From JAKFDI01 sp044508835 (GTDB lineage: Bacteria; Pseudomonadota; Gammaproteobacteria; Burkholderiales; Burkholderiaceae_C): DNA of 64,000 bases. The stretch spans positions 1-64,000 of the forward strand of contig JBIQHD010000026.1 of assembly GCA_044508835.1 (NCBI GenBank), in the 5' to 3' direction. Within the stretch, counting starts at the first letter, position 1. Each line of letters opens with the position of its first letter. Under the pieces are notes generated by a model. It was not told the DNA's origin. It saw only the letters and a program-made list of their open reading frames with translations, and did no database searches. The position numbers and the translations under genes are program-made. Of this stretch, positions 10,018 through 19,008 are shown piece by piece.

Positions 10018-11241
10018 ATGAGCGCTTCGACCACCGCCCCCTTGACCCCCGTGCGCCAGGACGCCGCCGTGATCGGCCTCGTCGGCATCGCGCACCTCAT
10101 CAGCCACTTCAGCCAGCTGCTGCTCGCGCCGCTGTTCCCGTGGCTCAAGGACGCGTTCGACGTGAGCTATGCCGAGCTCGGCTTCCTGATGTCGATCTTC
10201 TTCGTCGTCTCGTGCGGGGTGCAGGCGGCCGCCGGCTTCATGGTCGACAAGCACGGCCCCCGCCCGGTGCTGTTCGGCGGCCTCGCGCTGCTGGGCATCG
10301 CGGCCTTCGGCTTCGCGGCCAGCACCAGCTACGCGATGCTGGCCTTCTTCTCGGTGGTGGCGGGCATCGGCAACGGGGTGTTCCACCCGGTGGACTTCAC
10401 GCTGCTCAACCGCAAGGTGCATCAATCGCGCCTGGGCCATGCCTTCAGCGTGCACGGCATCACCGGCAGCCTGGGCTGGGCGCTGGCGCCGGCGATGCTG
10501 GTGCCGCTGACGCTGGCGTTCTCGTGGCGCGTGGCGCTGATGTGCGCCGGCGCGCTGGCCTTCGCGGTGCTGGCGGTGCTGGTCGTGAACCGGCGCCGGC
10601 TGGCGCTCGCGCCGCTGCCTCCGGTGAAGGCCGCCGCCGGCGCAGAAGGCAACTTCGCCTTCCTCACGATTCCCGCGGTGTGGATGTGCTTCGCGTTCTT
10701 CCTGTTCTATGCCATGGCGCTCAGCGGCGTGCAGGCCTTCGCGCCGGAGGCGGCGCGGCTGCTGCACGAGGTGCCGGTGGGCATCGCCGCCATGTGCCTG
10801 TCGATCTACATGGTGTGCAGCGCGGGCGGCATGGTGGCCGGCGGCTTCCTGGTGACGGACCCCGCGCGCTGCGAGCGCATCGTGGGCATCGGCTTCGGCA
10901 TCGCGGCGGCGATCGCGCTCGTCATCGGCTTCGTCGACCTGGCGGCGCTGGCGGTGCCGGTGCTGTTCGGCGCGATGGGCTTCGCCGCGGGCATCGCCGG
11001 GCCGTCGCGCGACCTGATCGTCAAGCGCTCGGCGCCGGACAACGCGACGGGGCGCGTCTATGGCGTGGTCTATTCGGGGCTGGACATCGGGCAGGCCATC
11101 GCGCCGCTGATGTTCGGAACGCTCATGGACATGCACCGGCCGGCCATGGTGTGGCTGGGCATCGCGGCGGTGCAGGCGGTGCTGATCGCGAGTGCGCTGA
11201 ATGTGCGGAAGGTGCGGCGGACGACGCTCGTGGCCGCTTGA
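10018..11241 (+). CDS. MFS transporter
   Basis: Major facilitator superfamily permease of 407 residues with about 12 hydrophobic helices. It has the cytoplasmic loop 2-3 signature GFMVDKHGPRPVLFGG and the equivalent in the second half (VKRSAPDNATGRVYGVVY). ATG 10018 (MSASTTAPL) is chosen since the frame upstream is the intergenic dyad region. The substrate cannot be read from the sequence. Its position head-to-head with an AraC regulator, and the repeat element that separates it from the following minus-strand operon, suggest an independent transport unit. Confidence 0.9.
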   Translation: MSASTTAPLTPVRQDAAVIGLVGIAHLISHFSQLLLAPLFPWLKDAFDVSYAELGFLMSIFFVVSCGVQAAAGFMVDKHGPRPVLFGGLALLGIAAFGFAASTSYAMLAFFSVVAGIGNGVFHPVDFTLLNRKVHQSRLGHAFSVHGITGSLGWALAPAMLVPLTLAFSWRVALMCAGALAFAVLAVLVVNRRRLALAPLPPVKAAAGAEGNFAFLTIPAVWMCFAFFLFYAMALSGVQAFAPEAARLLHEVPVGIAAMCLSIYMVCSAGGMVAGGFLVTDPARCERIVGIGFGIAAAIALVIGFVDLAALAVPVLFGAMGFAAGIAGPSRDLIVKRSAPDNATGRVYGVVYSGLDIGQAIAPLMFGTLMDMHRPAMVWLGIAAVQAVLIASALNVRKVRRTTLVAA

Positions 11242-11246
11242 ACTGA

Positions 11247-11332
11247 CCCACCCCCTACGCGCTTCGCGCGCCCCCTCAAGGGGGCGGCCGCTGGCGGGCC
11301 GGCAAAGCCGGACCCGCGGCGTCCTGCTTGAT
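11247..11332 (+). repeat. ~85-bp intergenic hairpin element, copy A
   Basis: Begins CCCACCCCCTACGCGC and ends CTTGAT. It contains a G/C inverted repeat and a second hairpin whose arms GCGGGCCGGC and GCCGGACCCGC flank an AAA loop with one bulged A. It sits between convergent genes. Other copies are at 25514-25586, 51474-51555 and, inverted, 53021-53107. Confidence 0.8.
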
Positions 11333-11339
11333 ATGCGAT

Positions 11340-12206
11340 TCAGACCACCGTTCGGTGGCGGCTGATGCAGGTATCGAGCACCTCGTCGCCCTCGCGCTTC
11401 CACCAGTTCTCGCGCGAGAAGATCTCCACCTCGCTGTAGCCCGCGAAGCCGGCGTCCTCCACCCAGCGGCGGATGCGCGGGATGTCGATGACGCCGTCGC
11501 CCATCATCCCGCGGTCCTCGAGCAGGTCGCGCGTGGGCACGAGCCAGTCGCACACGTGGAAGGCCAGCAGCCGCTCGCGGCCGGCGCGCTCGATCTGCGA
11601 CTGCAGCTTCGGGTCCCACCACACGTGGTAGACGTCGACGGCCACGCCCAGGGCGCCGCTGCGCGACGGATCCAGCGCGTCGCACAGGTCGAGCGCCTGC
11701 TCCATCGTGTTGACGCAGGCGCGGTCGGCCGCGTACATCGGGTGCAGCGGCTCGATGGCCAGCGGCATGCCGACGCCGCGGGCGTATTCCAGCGTGGCGG
11801 CGATGCCGTCGCGCACGTCGTTGCGGGCGGCGGCGATGTCGATGTGCTCGGGTTGGCCGCCCAGGGCGCCGGGCAGGCCGCCGACCACGAGCACGAGGCA
11901 GGCGGCGTCCAGCGTCTTCGCTTCATCGATGGCGCGGCGGTTGTCGTCCAGCGCCGCGCGGCGGCCTTCGGCGGTGGAGGCGGGGAACATGCCGCCGCGG
12001 CAGTAGCCCGAGAGCCGCATGCCGGTGGCGCGCACCCGCTCGGCGGTGCGGTCCAGGCCGATGGCCGACACCTGGTCGCGCCACGGCGAGATGGCGCCGA
12101 TGCCGCGCCGGGCGCATTCGTCGATGATGCGGTCGAGCGGCCATTGCGCACGCACGGTGGCGGTGTTGATCGACAGCCAGCGGTGGTCGCCCGAGAAGTC
12201 ACGCAT
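11340..12206 (-). CDS. Sugar-phosphate isomerase/epimerase-like TIM barrel protein
   Basis: A 288-residue protein of the xylose-isomerase-like TIM barrel superfamily. Barrel signatures include LVLVVGGLPGALGG, a metal-ligand-type MPLAIEPLHPMYA, GVAVDVYHVWWDP, LLAFHVCDWL and GYSEVEIFSRENWW. Members catalyse isomerisation or epimerisation of sugars, or dehydration, using a divalent metal held by Glu/Asp/His. Last gene of the minus-strand catabolic operon; its ATG overlaps the end of the DUF993 gene by 8 bp, showing translational coupling. The exact substrate is unknown. Confidence 0.85.
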   Translation of the reverse strand: MRDFSGDHRWLSINTATVRAQWPLDRIIDECARRGIGAISPWRDQVSAIGLDRTAERVRATGMRLSGYCRGGMFPASTAEGRRAALDDNRRAIDEAKTLDAACLVLVVGGLPGALGGQPEHIDIAAARNDVRDGIAATLEYARGVGMPLAIEPLHPMYAADRACVNTMEQALDLCDALDPSRSGALGVAVDVYHVWWDPKLQSQIERAGRERLLAFHVCDWLVPTRDLLEDRGMMGDGVIDIPRIRRWVEDAGFAGYSEVEIFSRENWWKREGDEVLDTCISRHRTVV

Positions 12207-13389
12207 CGCCGATTCCGTGCAGTGCGAGCAGGTGCCGCATGCGGCGCGCCGCGAGGTCCGGCTGCTCGATCAGCCCGGCCGCGTCGGCCAGGCGGAACAG
12301 TTCCGCGAAGTGCGCGATCGAGCGCGTGCTCTGCTGGCCGCCCACCATGGTGAAGTGCGGCTGGTGGCCGTTGAGCCAGGCCATGAACACCACGCCCGTC
12401 TTGTAGAAGCGCGTGGGCGCCTTGAAGATGTGGCGCGACAGCGGCACCGTGGGTGCGAGGATGGCATGGAAGGTCGCCTCGTCGCCCGCCGCCAGGGCCG
12501 ACAGCGCCGCGCTCGCGGCCGGCGCGATGGCGTCGAAGATGCCCAGCAGCGCGTCGCTGCGGCCATGCGTCGGCTCGCTGCCGGCGCCGTCGCCGGCGAT
12601 CAGCTCCGCGTAGTTGAAGTCGTCGCCGGTGTACATGCGCACGCCGGCCGGCAGGCGGCGGCGCATCTGGATCTCGCGGTCCTTGTCGAGCAGCGAGATC
12701 TTGATGCCGTCCACCTTGGCCGCATTCGCGCCGATCACGGCGAGCGCCGTGTCCATCGCGGCGTCGACACTGGCGCTGCCCCAGTAGCCGGCGAGCGCCG
12801 GGTCGAACATGTCGCCCAGCCAGTGCAGGATGACCGGCTGCTTCGCCTGGCGCAGCAGGCGGTCGTAGACGCGCTCGTAGTCGGCCGGGCCCGTCGCCAC
12901 GCGCGCCAGCGCGCGGCTCGCCATGAGGATGAGGCGCCCGCCGAGCTTCTCGATCGCGGCCATCTGCTCCTCGTAGGCGCGGATCACGTCGTCCACGCTG
13001 CGCGCCGCCTCGGGCGCGAGGTGGTCGGTGCCGCAGCCCGAGGCCACCAGCGCGTCCGGCACGTCGCGCGCCGCATCCAGCGAGCGGCGGATCAGTTCCA
13101 GCGAGGTCGGCCAGTCCAGGCCCATGCCGCGCTGGGCCGTGTCCATCGCCTCCGCGACGCCCAGGCCCATGCCCCACAGCCGCCGGCGGTAGGCGATGGT
13201 GGTGTCCCAGTCGATGGCGCCGTCGAGCCACGGGTCCACCGCCTTGAGCGGGTCGGCGACGACGTGCGCGGCGGAATAGGCGATGCGGTTGAACTTCGGC
13301 GCGGCGGGCGCCTGCCAGGCGGCGCGGCCGCTGAGGGCGTAGGGCGCGAGCGTGCCGTCGGCCTGCGGAAGAGAGAGCGTGATCGTCAT
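12199..13389 (-). CDS. DUF993 / dihydrodipicolinate-synthase-like protein
   Basis: A 396-residue protein matching my recollection of the DUF993 group, described as dihydrodipicolinate-synthase-like. Such (beta/alpha)8 aldolases form a Schiff base with an active-site lysine. Visible segments include WDTTIAYRRRLWGMGLGVAE, LVASGCGTDHL, KQPVILHWLGDMFDPALAGY, KVDGIKISLLDKDRE (lysines of candidate Schiff-base strand) and MYTGDDFNYAELI. ATG 13389 is 7 bp after the oxidoreductase gene; a longer frame upstream has no support. In this operon it probably cleaves a keto-acid or keto-sugar intermediate, but that is inference from neighbours. Confidence 0.75.
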   Translation of the reverse strand: MTITLSLPQADGTLAPYALSGRAAWQAPAAPKFNRIAYSAAHVVADPLKAVDPWLDGAIDWDTTIAYRRRLWGMGLGVAEAMDTAQRGMGLDWPTSLELIRRSLDAARDVPDALVASGCGTDHLAPEAARSVDDVIRAYEEQMAAIEKLGGRLILMASRALARVATGPADYERVYDRLLRQAKQPVILHWLGDMFDPALAGYWGSASVDAAMDTALAVIGANAAKVDGIKISLLDKDREIQMRRRLPAGVRMYTGDDFNYAELIAGDGAGSEPTHGRSDALLGIFDAIAPAASAALSALAAGDEATFHAILAPTVPLSRHIFKAPTRFYKTGVVFMAWLNGHQPHFTMVGGQQSTRSIAHFAELFRLADAAGLIEQPDLAARRMRHLLALHGIGDA

Positions 13390-13396
13390 CGCCGCC

Positions 13397-14572
13397 TCAC
13401 AGCCCGAGCGAGGGCACGTCGATCCAGCGGCGTTCCTTCCAGCTCTGCAGCGCGGTCTCCACGAGCTGCACGCCCTTGGCACCTTCGGGCAGCGTCCAGC
13501 GGTAGGGCGCGTCCTCCACCACGTGGCGGATGAAGTGCTCCCACTGGATCTTGAAGCCGTTGTCGTAGGCCTGCGAGTCGGGGATCTCCTGCCACTGGTC
13601 GAAGAAGTTCATCGTCTGCTTCTCGTCCGGGTTCCACACCGGCCGCGGCGTCGCCACGTGCGACTGCGCGCGGCACGACGACAGCCCGGCCACCGCCGAG
13701 CCGTGCGTGCCGTCGACGTGGAAGGTGACGAGGTCGTCGCGGCGCACGCGCGTGGCCCAGCTCATGTTGAGCTGGCCGATCACCGGCTCGCCGTTGTGGC
13801 CCTTGAGCTGCACGGTGGCGTAGGCGGCGTCGTCGGCCGTCACCGCGTAGGGCTTGCCGTTCTCGTCCCAGCGCTGGGGGATGTGCGTGGCGCCCAGGCA
13901 CGACACCGACTGCACCTCGCCGAACAGGTTGTCCAGCACGTAGCGCCAGTGGCACATCATGTCGAGGATCATGCCGCCGCCGTCCTCGGCGCGGTAGTTC
14001 CACGAGGGGCGCTGGATGGGCTGCAGGTCGCCCTCGAACACCCAGTAGCCGAACTCCAGCCGCACCGACAGCATGCGGCCGAAGAAGCCCGCGCGGCGCA
14101 GCATGTCGAGCTTGCGCAGCCCGGGCAGGAACAGCTTGTCCTGCACCGCGCCGTGCTTGAGGCCCTTGCTCTTCGATGCCTCCTGCGCCAGGCGCGCGAT
14201 CTCCACCGCCTCGTTCAGGTTGGTGGCGATGGGCTTCTCGCAGTACACGTGCTTGCCGGCGCGGATCGCCTGGGCGAGCAGGGTCGGGCGCATCTGCGTG
14301 GTGCCGGCGTCGAAGAACACCGTGTCGTCCTTGTCGGCGAGCGCGGCGTCGAGGTCGGTGCCCCAGCGCGGGATGTCGTGCGCCTTCGCCAGCGCCTCGA
14401 TCTTCTCGGCGTTGCGGCCGATGAGGATGGGGTCGGGCATCACCTTGTCGCCGTTGGCGAGCGTGACGCCGCCCTGGCGGCGGATGGCGACGATGGAGCG
14501 GATCAGGTGCTGGTTCATCCCCATGCGGCCGGTGACGCCGTGCATGATGAGACCGAGTCGTTGTGTGGGCAT
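13397..14572 (-). CDS. Gfo/Idh/MocA-family oxidoreductase
   Basis: NAD(P)-dependent sugar or polyol dehydrogenase, 391 residues. The N-terminal Rossmann region carries GVTGRMGMNQH, a glycine pattern close to that of DapB-type reductases. The family motif CEKPIA is at about residues 111-116. The C-terminal alpha/beta domain includes the catalytic-region segment GGGMILDMMCHW, where the second His of the family would lie. It lies 18 bp after the enolase-superfamily gene and 7 bp before the DUF993 gene, so it is part of the same operon. It likely oxidises a hydroxyl of the sugar-acid substrate or reduces an intermediate. Confidence 0.88.
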   Translation of the reverse strand: MPTQRLGLIMHGVTGRMGMNQHLIRSIVAIRRQGGVTLANGDKVMPDPILIGRNAEKIEALAKAHDIPRWGTDLDAALADKDDTVFFDAGTTQMRPTLLAQAIRAGKHVYCEKPIATNLNEAVEIARLAQEASKSKGLKHGAVQDKLFLPGLRKLDMLRRAGFFGRMLSVRLEFGYWVFEGDLQPIQRPSWNYRAEDGGGMILDMMCHWRYVLDNLFGEVQSVSCLGATHIPQRWDENGKPYAVTADDAAYATVQLKGHNGEPVIGQLNMSWATRVRRDDLVTFHVDGTHGSAVAGLSSCRAQSHVATPRPVWNPDEKQTMNFFDQWQEIPDSQAYDNGFKIQWEHFIRHVVEDAPYRWTLPEGAKGVQLVETALQSWKERRWIDVPSLGL

Positions 14573-14590
14573 GGTGCTGCTTCCGGAGGA

Positions 14591-15958
14591 TCAGGGGATG
14601 GGGGTGAGGGCGTCCCAGCGCGGCATCGCGGCGCTGGCGAACCCGGGGACGTGGAGCGGGCGCAGGTCGAGCCGGCCGTCGACGGCGGCCAGCCGCGTGC
14701 GCCCGTTCGACTCGGCATAGAAGCCGGCGTGTGCGTCGCCGAAGGCGCGCGCCTCGTCGCCGGGCGCGCTGCCGAAGCCGTCGACGTAGTGGTGGCCGTT
14801 GCGCTCGATGTGGGTGACGCCGAGGCTGGCGGCGAGCAGCGTGTCCTGCTGCACCGCGAGGCCGGCCTGGCAGGTGAGGTCTTCGCCGGACAGCAGCAGC
14901 TGCCCGCCCGACTGCGCCACCCGCTGCGCGCTGCGCAGCGAGCGGTACAGGCCCTTGCAGGCCTTGGTCGAGATGCCGCGGTAGCCGAGCGCGATGCCGG
15001 TCTCGAAGGCCTCGGCGTGGTCGTCCGCCTCGTCGAGGATCAGCGGCACGCCGATCGGCAGTGCGGCCACCGGCTCGCGCAGCGCGATCTGGCGCGGCAG
15101 CGGCTGCTCCAGCAGCAGCGTGCGCCGCAGCAGTTCGGTCAACGCCGGCGCGGCGGCGAGCCGCTGCCACAGCCCGGCCAGCGCGGCGGCGTCCGCGAAG
15201 CTCTCGTTGCCGTCGAGCGTGGCCCGCCAGTCCGGGTGCGCGCAGCGCGCCAGCACGCCGGCGATGCGCGTCAGCCGCTCGACGTCGGCCTCGGGCCGGC
15301 CCGAGAGCTTGAGCTTGAAATAGCGCAGCCCGTAGCGGGCGATGGCGGCTTCCAGCGTGGCGGGCAGGCCGTCGTGCGGATCGGCGCCGTCGTCATCGGC
15401 GGTGAGCCGGTCCGCGAGGCCGACGGTGTGGCGCAGCCACACGCCCTGCGGCCGCGCGATCTCGAGCCGCGGGGAGAACGGGTCGCCCAGCACGCCGGCG
15501 GCGACGCCCTCGCACCAGCCGAGGCCAGCCGCGCGCAGCGCCGCGTCGGCCACCGCCTTGTCGAGCAGCGCCGGGCCGAACTGCGCGGCCAGGCGCGGCA
15601 GGCCGAAGGCCACGCCCTGCGCGATGGCCGCTGCGCCCTGCGTCGACGACAGCATCCACGGCGTCGCCGCGTCGCCTCCGGCGGTGTAGGCCTCGCGCGC
15701 GATGCGCAGCGCCTCGCGCAGTTGCTCGAAGTTCTGCTCGTGGGTGAGGCCGGGCGACTTGTCGAACCACTTCGGCACCATCAGCTCGGCCGTGGCGCCG
15801 ACGATCGTGCGCCCGCCGACCTCGGCCTCCACCCGCACGAAGGCCTGCGGGCAGCGCGTGACGGTGGCCGCGCCGAAGCGGAAGGGCAGGCGCAGCGTGA
15901 CCGGGCGCTCGAACAGCTCGACGTGGCGCAGCCGCAGCGAGATGGCGTTCGTGTTCAT
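14591..15958 (-). CDS. Enolase-superfamily (mandelate racemase/muconate cycloisomerase-like) enzyme
   Basis: A 455-residue member of the enolase superfamily, whose enzymes abstract a proton alpha to a carboxylate to racemise or dehydrate acid sugars. Barrel motifs run in order: KLKLSG near residue 215 (candidate base lysine), TLDGNESF near 248 and LLEQPLP near 282 (metal ligands), LILDEADD near 307, GISTKACKG near 330 (second base lysine) and LSGEDLT near 358. The long N-terminal capping domain is normal. ATG 15958 overlaps the stop of the upstream TIM-barrel gene by four bases (ATGA). In the operon it most likely dehydrates or epimerises the imported acid; the precise reaction is not readable. 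Confidence 0.85.
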   Translation of the reverse strand: MNTNAISLRLRHVELFERPVTLRLPFRFGAATVTRCPQAFVRVEAEVGGRTIVGATAELMVPKWFDKSPGLTHEQNFEQLREALRIAREAYTAGGDAATPWMLSSTQGAAAIAQGVAFGLPRLAAQFGPALLDKAVADAALRAAGLGWCEGVAAGVLGDPFSPRLEIARPQGVWLRHTVGLADRLTADDDGADPHDGLPATLEAAIARYGLRYFKLKLSGRPEADVERLTRIAGVLARCAHPDWRATLDGNESFADAAALAGLWQRLAAAPALTELLRRTLLLEQPLPRQIALREPVAALPIGVPLILDEADDHAEAFETGIALGYRGISTKACKGLYRSLRSAQRVAQSGGQLLLSGEDLTCQAGLAVQQDTLLAASLGVTHIERNGHHYVDGFGSAPGDEARAFGDAHAGFYAESNGRTRLAAVDGRLDLRPLHVPGFASAAMPRWDALTPIP

Positions 15959-16785
15959 GCCGTGGCCTCCAGCAGGCCGCGCAGGTGCCCGGCGGAATAG
16001 GCCGCGCAGGCGATCGGGTCGGGGTGGTAGTCGAAGGGTTCCACGGCCAGCCAGCCGGCGTAGCCCAGCTCGCGCAGCGCGCGGATGGCCGGCGCCTGCG
16101 GCGTGCCGCCCTGGCCCGGGCCGCGGCGGTTGCGGTCGTTGAACTGCACGTGGGCGACGTGGCCGCTCGGCACGAAGCGGCGCAGCAGGGTGGCGGCGTC
16201 CTCGGTCTCGGCCTGCGCGGCGGCGCTCATGTCGAGCATGGTGCGCAGTGCCGGCGAGCCGATGCGGTCGACCACCGCGGCGGCCTGCGCCACGGTGTTG
16301 AGCACCGGCGTCTCGGCCGGCGACAGCGGCTCGATGCAATAGACCACGCCGGCGCGCTCGGCATGCCCGGCGAGCTGCGCCCAGCCGGCTTCGGCGCGCG
16401 CGAGCGCATCGGCCGCCGACTGGCCCGGCCCCGGCGCGCGCTGCTGCGGCGAGCCGTGTACCAGCACCTGCGCGCCGCAGGCGGCGGCGAAGTCGACCAG
16501 GTGCTTCAGGAAATCGACCGTGCGCGCATGCAGCGACGCGTCGGCGGTGGACAGCGAGAGCCCGTCGGGCTTCACCAGCAGCCAGTGCAGGCTGGAGATG
16601 GCCAGGCCGTGCCGCGCCGCGGTGCCGCGCAGGCGGGCCGCGTCGGCCTCGCCCAGCTGCGCCGGGTCATCGGCCAGCGTGAACGGCGCGAGCTCCAGCC
16701 CTTCGTAGCCCAGCGCGGCGGCGATGCGGCACTGCGAGTCGAAATCGTGCGCGCGCAGGACCTCGTTGCACAGGCTCGGCTTCAT
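15955..16785 (-). CDS. Sugar phosphate isomerase/epimerase (xylose-isomerase-like TIM barrel)
   Basis: A 276-residue TIM barrel beginning MKPSLCNEVL. Segments GYEGLELAPFTL, ISSLHWLLVKPDGL, QVLVHGSPQQR, VVYCIEPLSPAETP, RTMLDMSAA, HVQFNDRNRRGPGQG and LAVEPFDYHPDP give Glu, Asp, His and Glu residues at the positions of the metal site in hydroxypyruvate-isomerase/epimerase relatives. It is coupled by ATGA overlaps at both ends, to tctA upstream and to the enolase-superfamily gene downstream. It is distinct from the second barrel protein at 11340-12206, with little obvious similarity outside the fold. Confidence 0.87.
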   Translation of the reverse strand: MKPSLCNEVLRAHDFDSQCRIAAALGYEGLELAPFTLADDPAQLGEADAARLRGTAARHGLAISSLHWLLVKPDGLSLSTADASLHARTVDFLKHLVDFAAACGAQVLVHGSPQQRAPGPGQSAADALARAEAGWAQLAGHAERAGVVYCIEPLSPAETPVLNTVAQAAAVVDRIGSPALRTMLDMSAAAQAETEDAATLLRRFVPSGHVAHVQFNDRNRRGPGQGGTPQAPAIRALRELGYAGWLAVEPFDYHPDPIACAAYSAGHLRGLLEATA

Positions 16786-18296
16786 GTGGCGTTGCCCGCC
16801 GCGGCCGCGCCGATGCGCCGCCGTGCGCGGTGCAGGCTGTAGAGCTTCCAGCCGATGGTGCCGAAGATCAGCGCCGCGACGGCGCCGGAGATCGGCCGTG
16901 TGAAGAAGGGGCTCAGGTCGCCGTCGGAGAGGATGAGCGCGCGGCGCAGGTTCTTCTCGAGCAGGTCGCCGAGCACGAGGCCGAGCACCAGCGGCGCCAT
17001 CGGGTAGCCGTAGCGGCGCAGCACGAAGCCGATGACGCCGAAGGCCAGCATCACGTACACGTCGAACAGCCGCCCGGCGAGCGCGAAGCTGCCCACGGCG
17101 CACAGCACGAAGATGATGGGCACGATCAGGTGCTGCGGCACGCGCAGCACCTGCACCAGCGCCTTGGTCAGCACCACGCCGTAGATGAGGATGCCGACGG
17201 TGGCGAACAGCATCATCGCCACCACGTCGTACACGAACTGGGGGTTCTCGACCATGATCATCGGCCCCGGCTGCACGCCGTGGATGATCATCGCGGCCAT
17301 CAGCACCGCCGCCGGCGCGGAGCCGGGGATGGCCAGCGTCAGCACCGGGATCATGGCGCCGGGCACGCAGGCGTTGTCGCCGGTCTCGGCGGCCATCAGG
17401 CCCTCGACCGAGCCCTTGCCGAACTTCTCCTTTTCCTTGCTCGAGCGCTTGGCCGCGGCATAGGACGACCAGGCCGCCACGTCCTCGCCGACGCCCGGGA
17501 TCACGCCCACGCCGGTGCCGATGAGCCCCGAGCGCAGGATGGTGCGCCAGTACTGCGCCACGTCGCGCAGCTTGGGGATCACGGTGTCGAAGGCACTGAT
17601 CTTCACCGGCTCCTGCCGGCTCATGATGGCGGTGAGCAGCTCGGCGAAGCCGAAGGCGCCCACCAGCGCCGGCACGAGCTGCACGCCGCCGGCGAGGTCG
17701 CGCAGCCCGTAGGCGAAGCGCTCGTAGCCGTACTGCGGCTCCTGCCCGATGCCGGCGACGAAGATGCCGGCGATGCCCGCGATCCAGCCCTTGAGCGGGT
17801 CGTCCCCGGTCAGCGTGCCGGCGATGATGACGCCGAACAGCGCCAGCCAGAAGAACTCGGTGGCGCCGAACTTCAGCGCCATGCCGCCCAGCACCGGCGT
17901 GAAGGCGGCGAGGAAGAACATGCCGATCAGCGTGCCCAGCACCGAGCCGCTGGTGGCGATGCCCATCGCCCGCCCGGCCATGCCCTGGCGCGCCAGCGCA
18001 TAGCCGTCCAGGCAGGAGGCGGCCGACGCCGGCGTGCCGGGGATGTTCAGCAGGATGGCCGAGCGCGAGCCGCCGTAGATGGCGCCCACGTAGGTGCACA
18101 CCAGGACGAGCAGCGCCTGGTCGGACGGCAGCTTCAGCGTGAGCGTGGTCATCAGCGCCAGCGACATCGTCGCCGTGAGCCCCGGCAGCGCGCCCATCAC
18201 CACGCCGACGAGCGACGACAGCAAGGCGTAGAAGATGATGGACGGCGTGCCGAAGTTCGCCAGTGAATGGCCAAAGGCCAGGAGCCCGTCGAACAT
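16782..18296 (-). CDS. tctA: Tripartite tricarboxylate transporter large membrane subunit TctA
   Basis: The 504-residue permease of a TTT system, which imports carboxylates with a periplasmic Bug-type receptor. About 12 membrane helices are visible. Family signatures are GALPGLTATMSLAL near the N-terminus, YGGSRSAILLNIPGTPASAA, GVGVIPGVGEDVAAW, and the repeat-related PGSAPAAVLMAAMIIHGVQP. It lies 6 bp after tctB, and its stop overlaps the start of the TIM-barrel gene. Its place in a sugar-acid-type operon suggests the cargo is the substrate of the downstream enzymes. Confidence 0.95.
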   Translation of the reverse strand: MFDGLLAFGHSLANFGTPSIIFYALLSSLVGVVMGALPGLTATMSLALMTTLTLKLPSDQALLVLVCTYVGAIYGGSRSAILLNIPGTPASAASCLDGYALARQGMAGRAMGIATSGSVLGTLIGMFFLAAFTPVLGGMALKFGATEFFWLALFGVIIAGTLTGDDPLKGWIAGIAGIFVAGIGQEPQYGYERFAYGLRDLAGGVQLVPALVGAFGFAELLTAIMSRQEPVKISAFDTVIPKLRDVAQYWRTILRSGLIGTGVGVIPGVGEDVAAWSSYAAAKRSSKEKEKFGKGSVEGLMAAETGDNACVPGAMIPVLTLAIPGSAPAAVLMAAMIIHGVQPGPMIMVENPQFVYDVVAMMLFATVGILIYGVVLTKALVQVLRVPQHLIVPIIFVLCAVGSFALAGRLFDVYVMLAFGVIGFVLRRYGYPMAPLVLGLVLGDLLEKNLRRALILSDGDLSPFFTRPISGAVAALIFGTIGWKLYSLHRARRRIGAAAAGNAT

Positions 18297-18302
18297 GGTG
18301 TG

Positions 18303-18803
18303 CTACGGAAGAGTGACGAGAAAGAGCTTCTCGAACACCAGCACCACCACGACGGCGGTGGCAGCGCCCGTGAGCACGGCGGACGCGAGGCGGCGGCGCA
18401 GGCTGTGCTCGGGCGGGGAGAAGATCCAGACGAAGGCCGCGACGTAGATCGCGGTGGACACGCCGAAGGGCAGCCGCCCGATCAACCCGACTCCGTAGGC
18501 GAGCGACAGCACGAGCGTGGCCAGCACGCGGCGGTTGAGCATCGGCTCGGCGGGCGCGGCCGCGGCCGGCGCCCGGGCCGCACGCCCGCGCCGCCAGCCG
18601 CGGAAGGCCAGCGCCGCACCGAGGAGGATGATGATCAGCCCCACCATGCCGGGCACGAACCCCGGCATCGTGTAGAGCGTGGCGCCCATCGAGACGAAGC
18701 GGTCCATGCGCAGCGCCTCGCCGACGATCACCGCGCCGAACGCCATCCACAGGCCGCCGCCGACGATGTCGCTGCGGGGAGATTGGCCGATGTTTTCGCT
18801 CAT
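18303..18803 (-). CDS. tctB: Tripartite tricarboxylate transporter small membrane subunit TctB
   Basis: A 166-residue protein with four hydrophobic segments (GGLWMAFGAVIVGEALRM, MVGLIIILLGAALAFRG, LATLVLSLAYGVGLIG, AIYVAAFVWIF) and the basic interhelical stretch typical of TctB. It forms the membrane complex with TctA. ATG 18803 is chosen; an in-frame TTG eight codons upstream is the only extension. It is separated from its receptor gene by a ~200-bp spacer carrying family repeats, so receptor and permease levels may differ. Confidence 0.9.
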   Translation of the reverse strand: MSENIGQSPRSDIVGGGLWMAFGAVIVGEALRMDRFVSMGATLYTMPGFVPGMVGLIIILLGAALAFRGWRRGRAARAPAAAAPAEPMLNRRVLATLVLSLAYGVGLIGRLPFGVSTAIYVAAFVWIFSPPEHSLRRRLASAVLTGAATAVVVVLVFEKLFLVTLP

Positions 18804-18859
18804 GGTGTGATGCCGATGCCCATTCAAGAATGCTCAAGCGCCGCGAGAGCCCGTGCACC

Positions 18860-18960
18860 CTGAGCCTGTCGAAGGGACTGAGCTTGTCGAGTGCGTCCGT
18901 GCACGCACAGGGCTTCGACAGGCTCAGCCCGGCCCTTCGACAAGGCTCAGGGCGAACGGG
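18860..18960. repeat. Cluster of TGAGCYTGTCGAAG intergenic repeats
   Basis: Forward cores (TGAGCCTGTCGAAGG, then TGAGCTTGTCGAG) are followed by inverted ones (CTTCGACAGGCTCAG, CTTCGACAAGGCTCAG) and a GGGCGAACGGG tail. The cluster lies between the receptor gene and tctB of one apparent operon, where its hairpins could reduce read-through into the membrane genes. Confidence 0.75.
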
Positions 18961-19008
18961 TCCGGGCTTCGATGCCTCAGCCTGCGGTGATCGAGGACGT
19001 GCCCGCGC

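Noticed and set aside
15955..18858. An apparent 967-residue fusion ending in the TIM-barrel protein
   Set aside because: The first ~690 residues are a shadow of tctB and tctA; the real start at 16785 shares an ATGA overlap with tctA.
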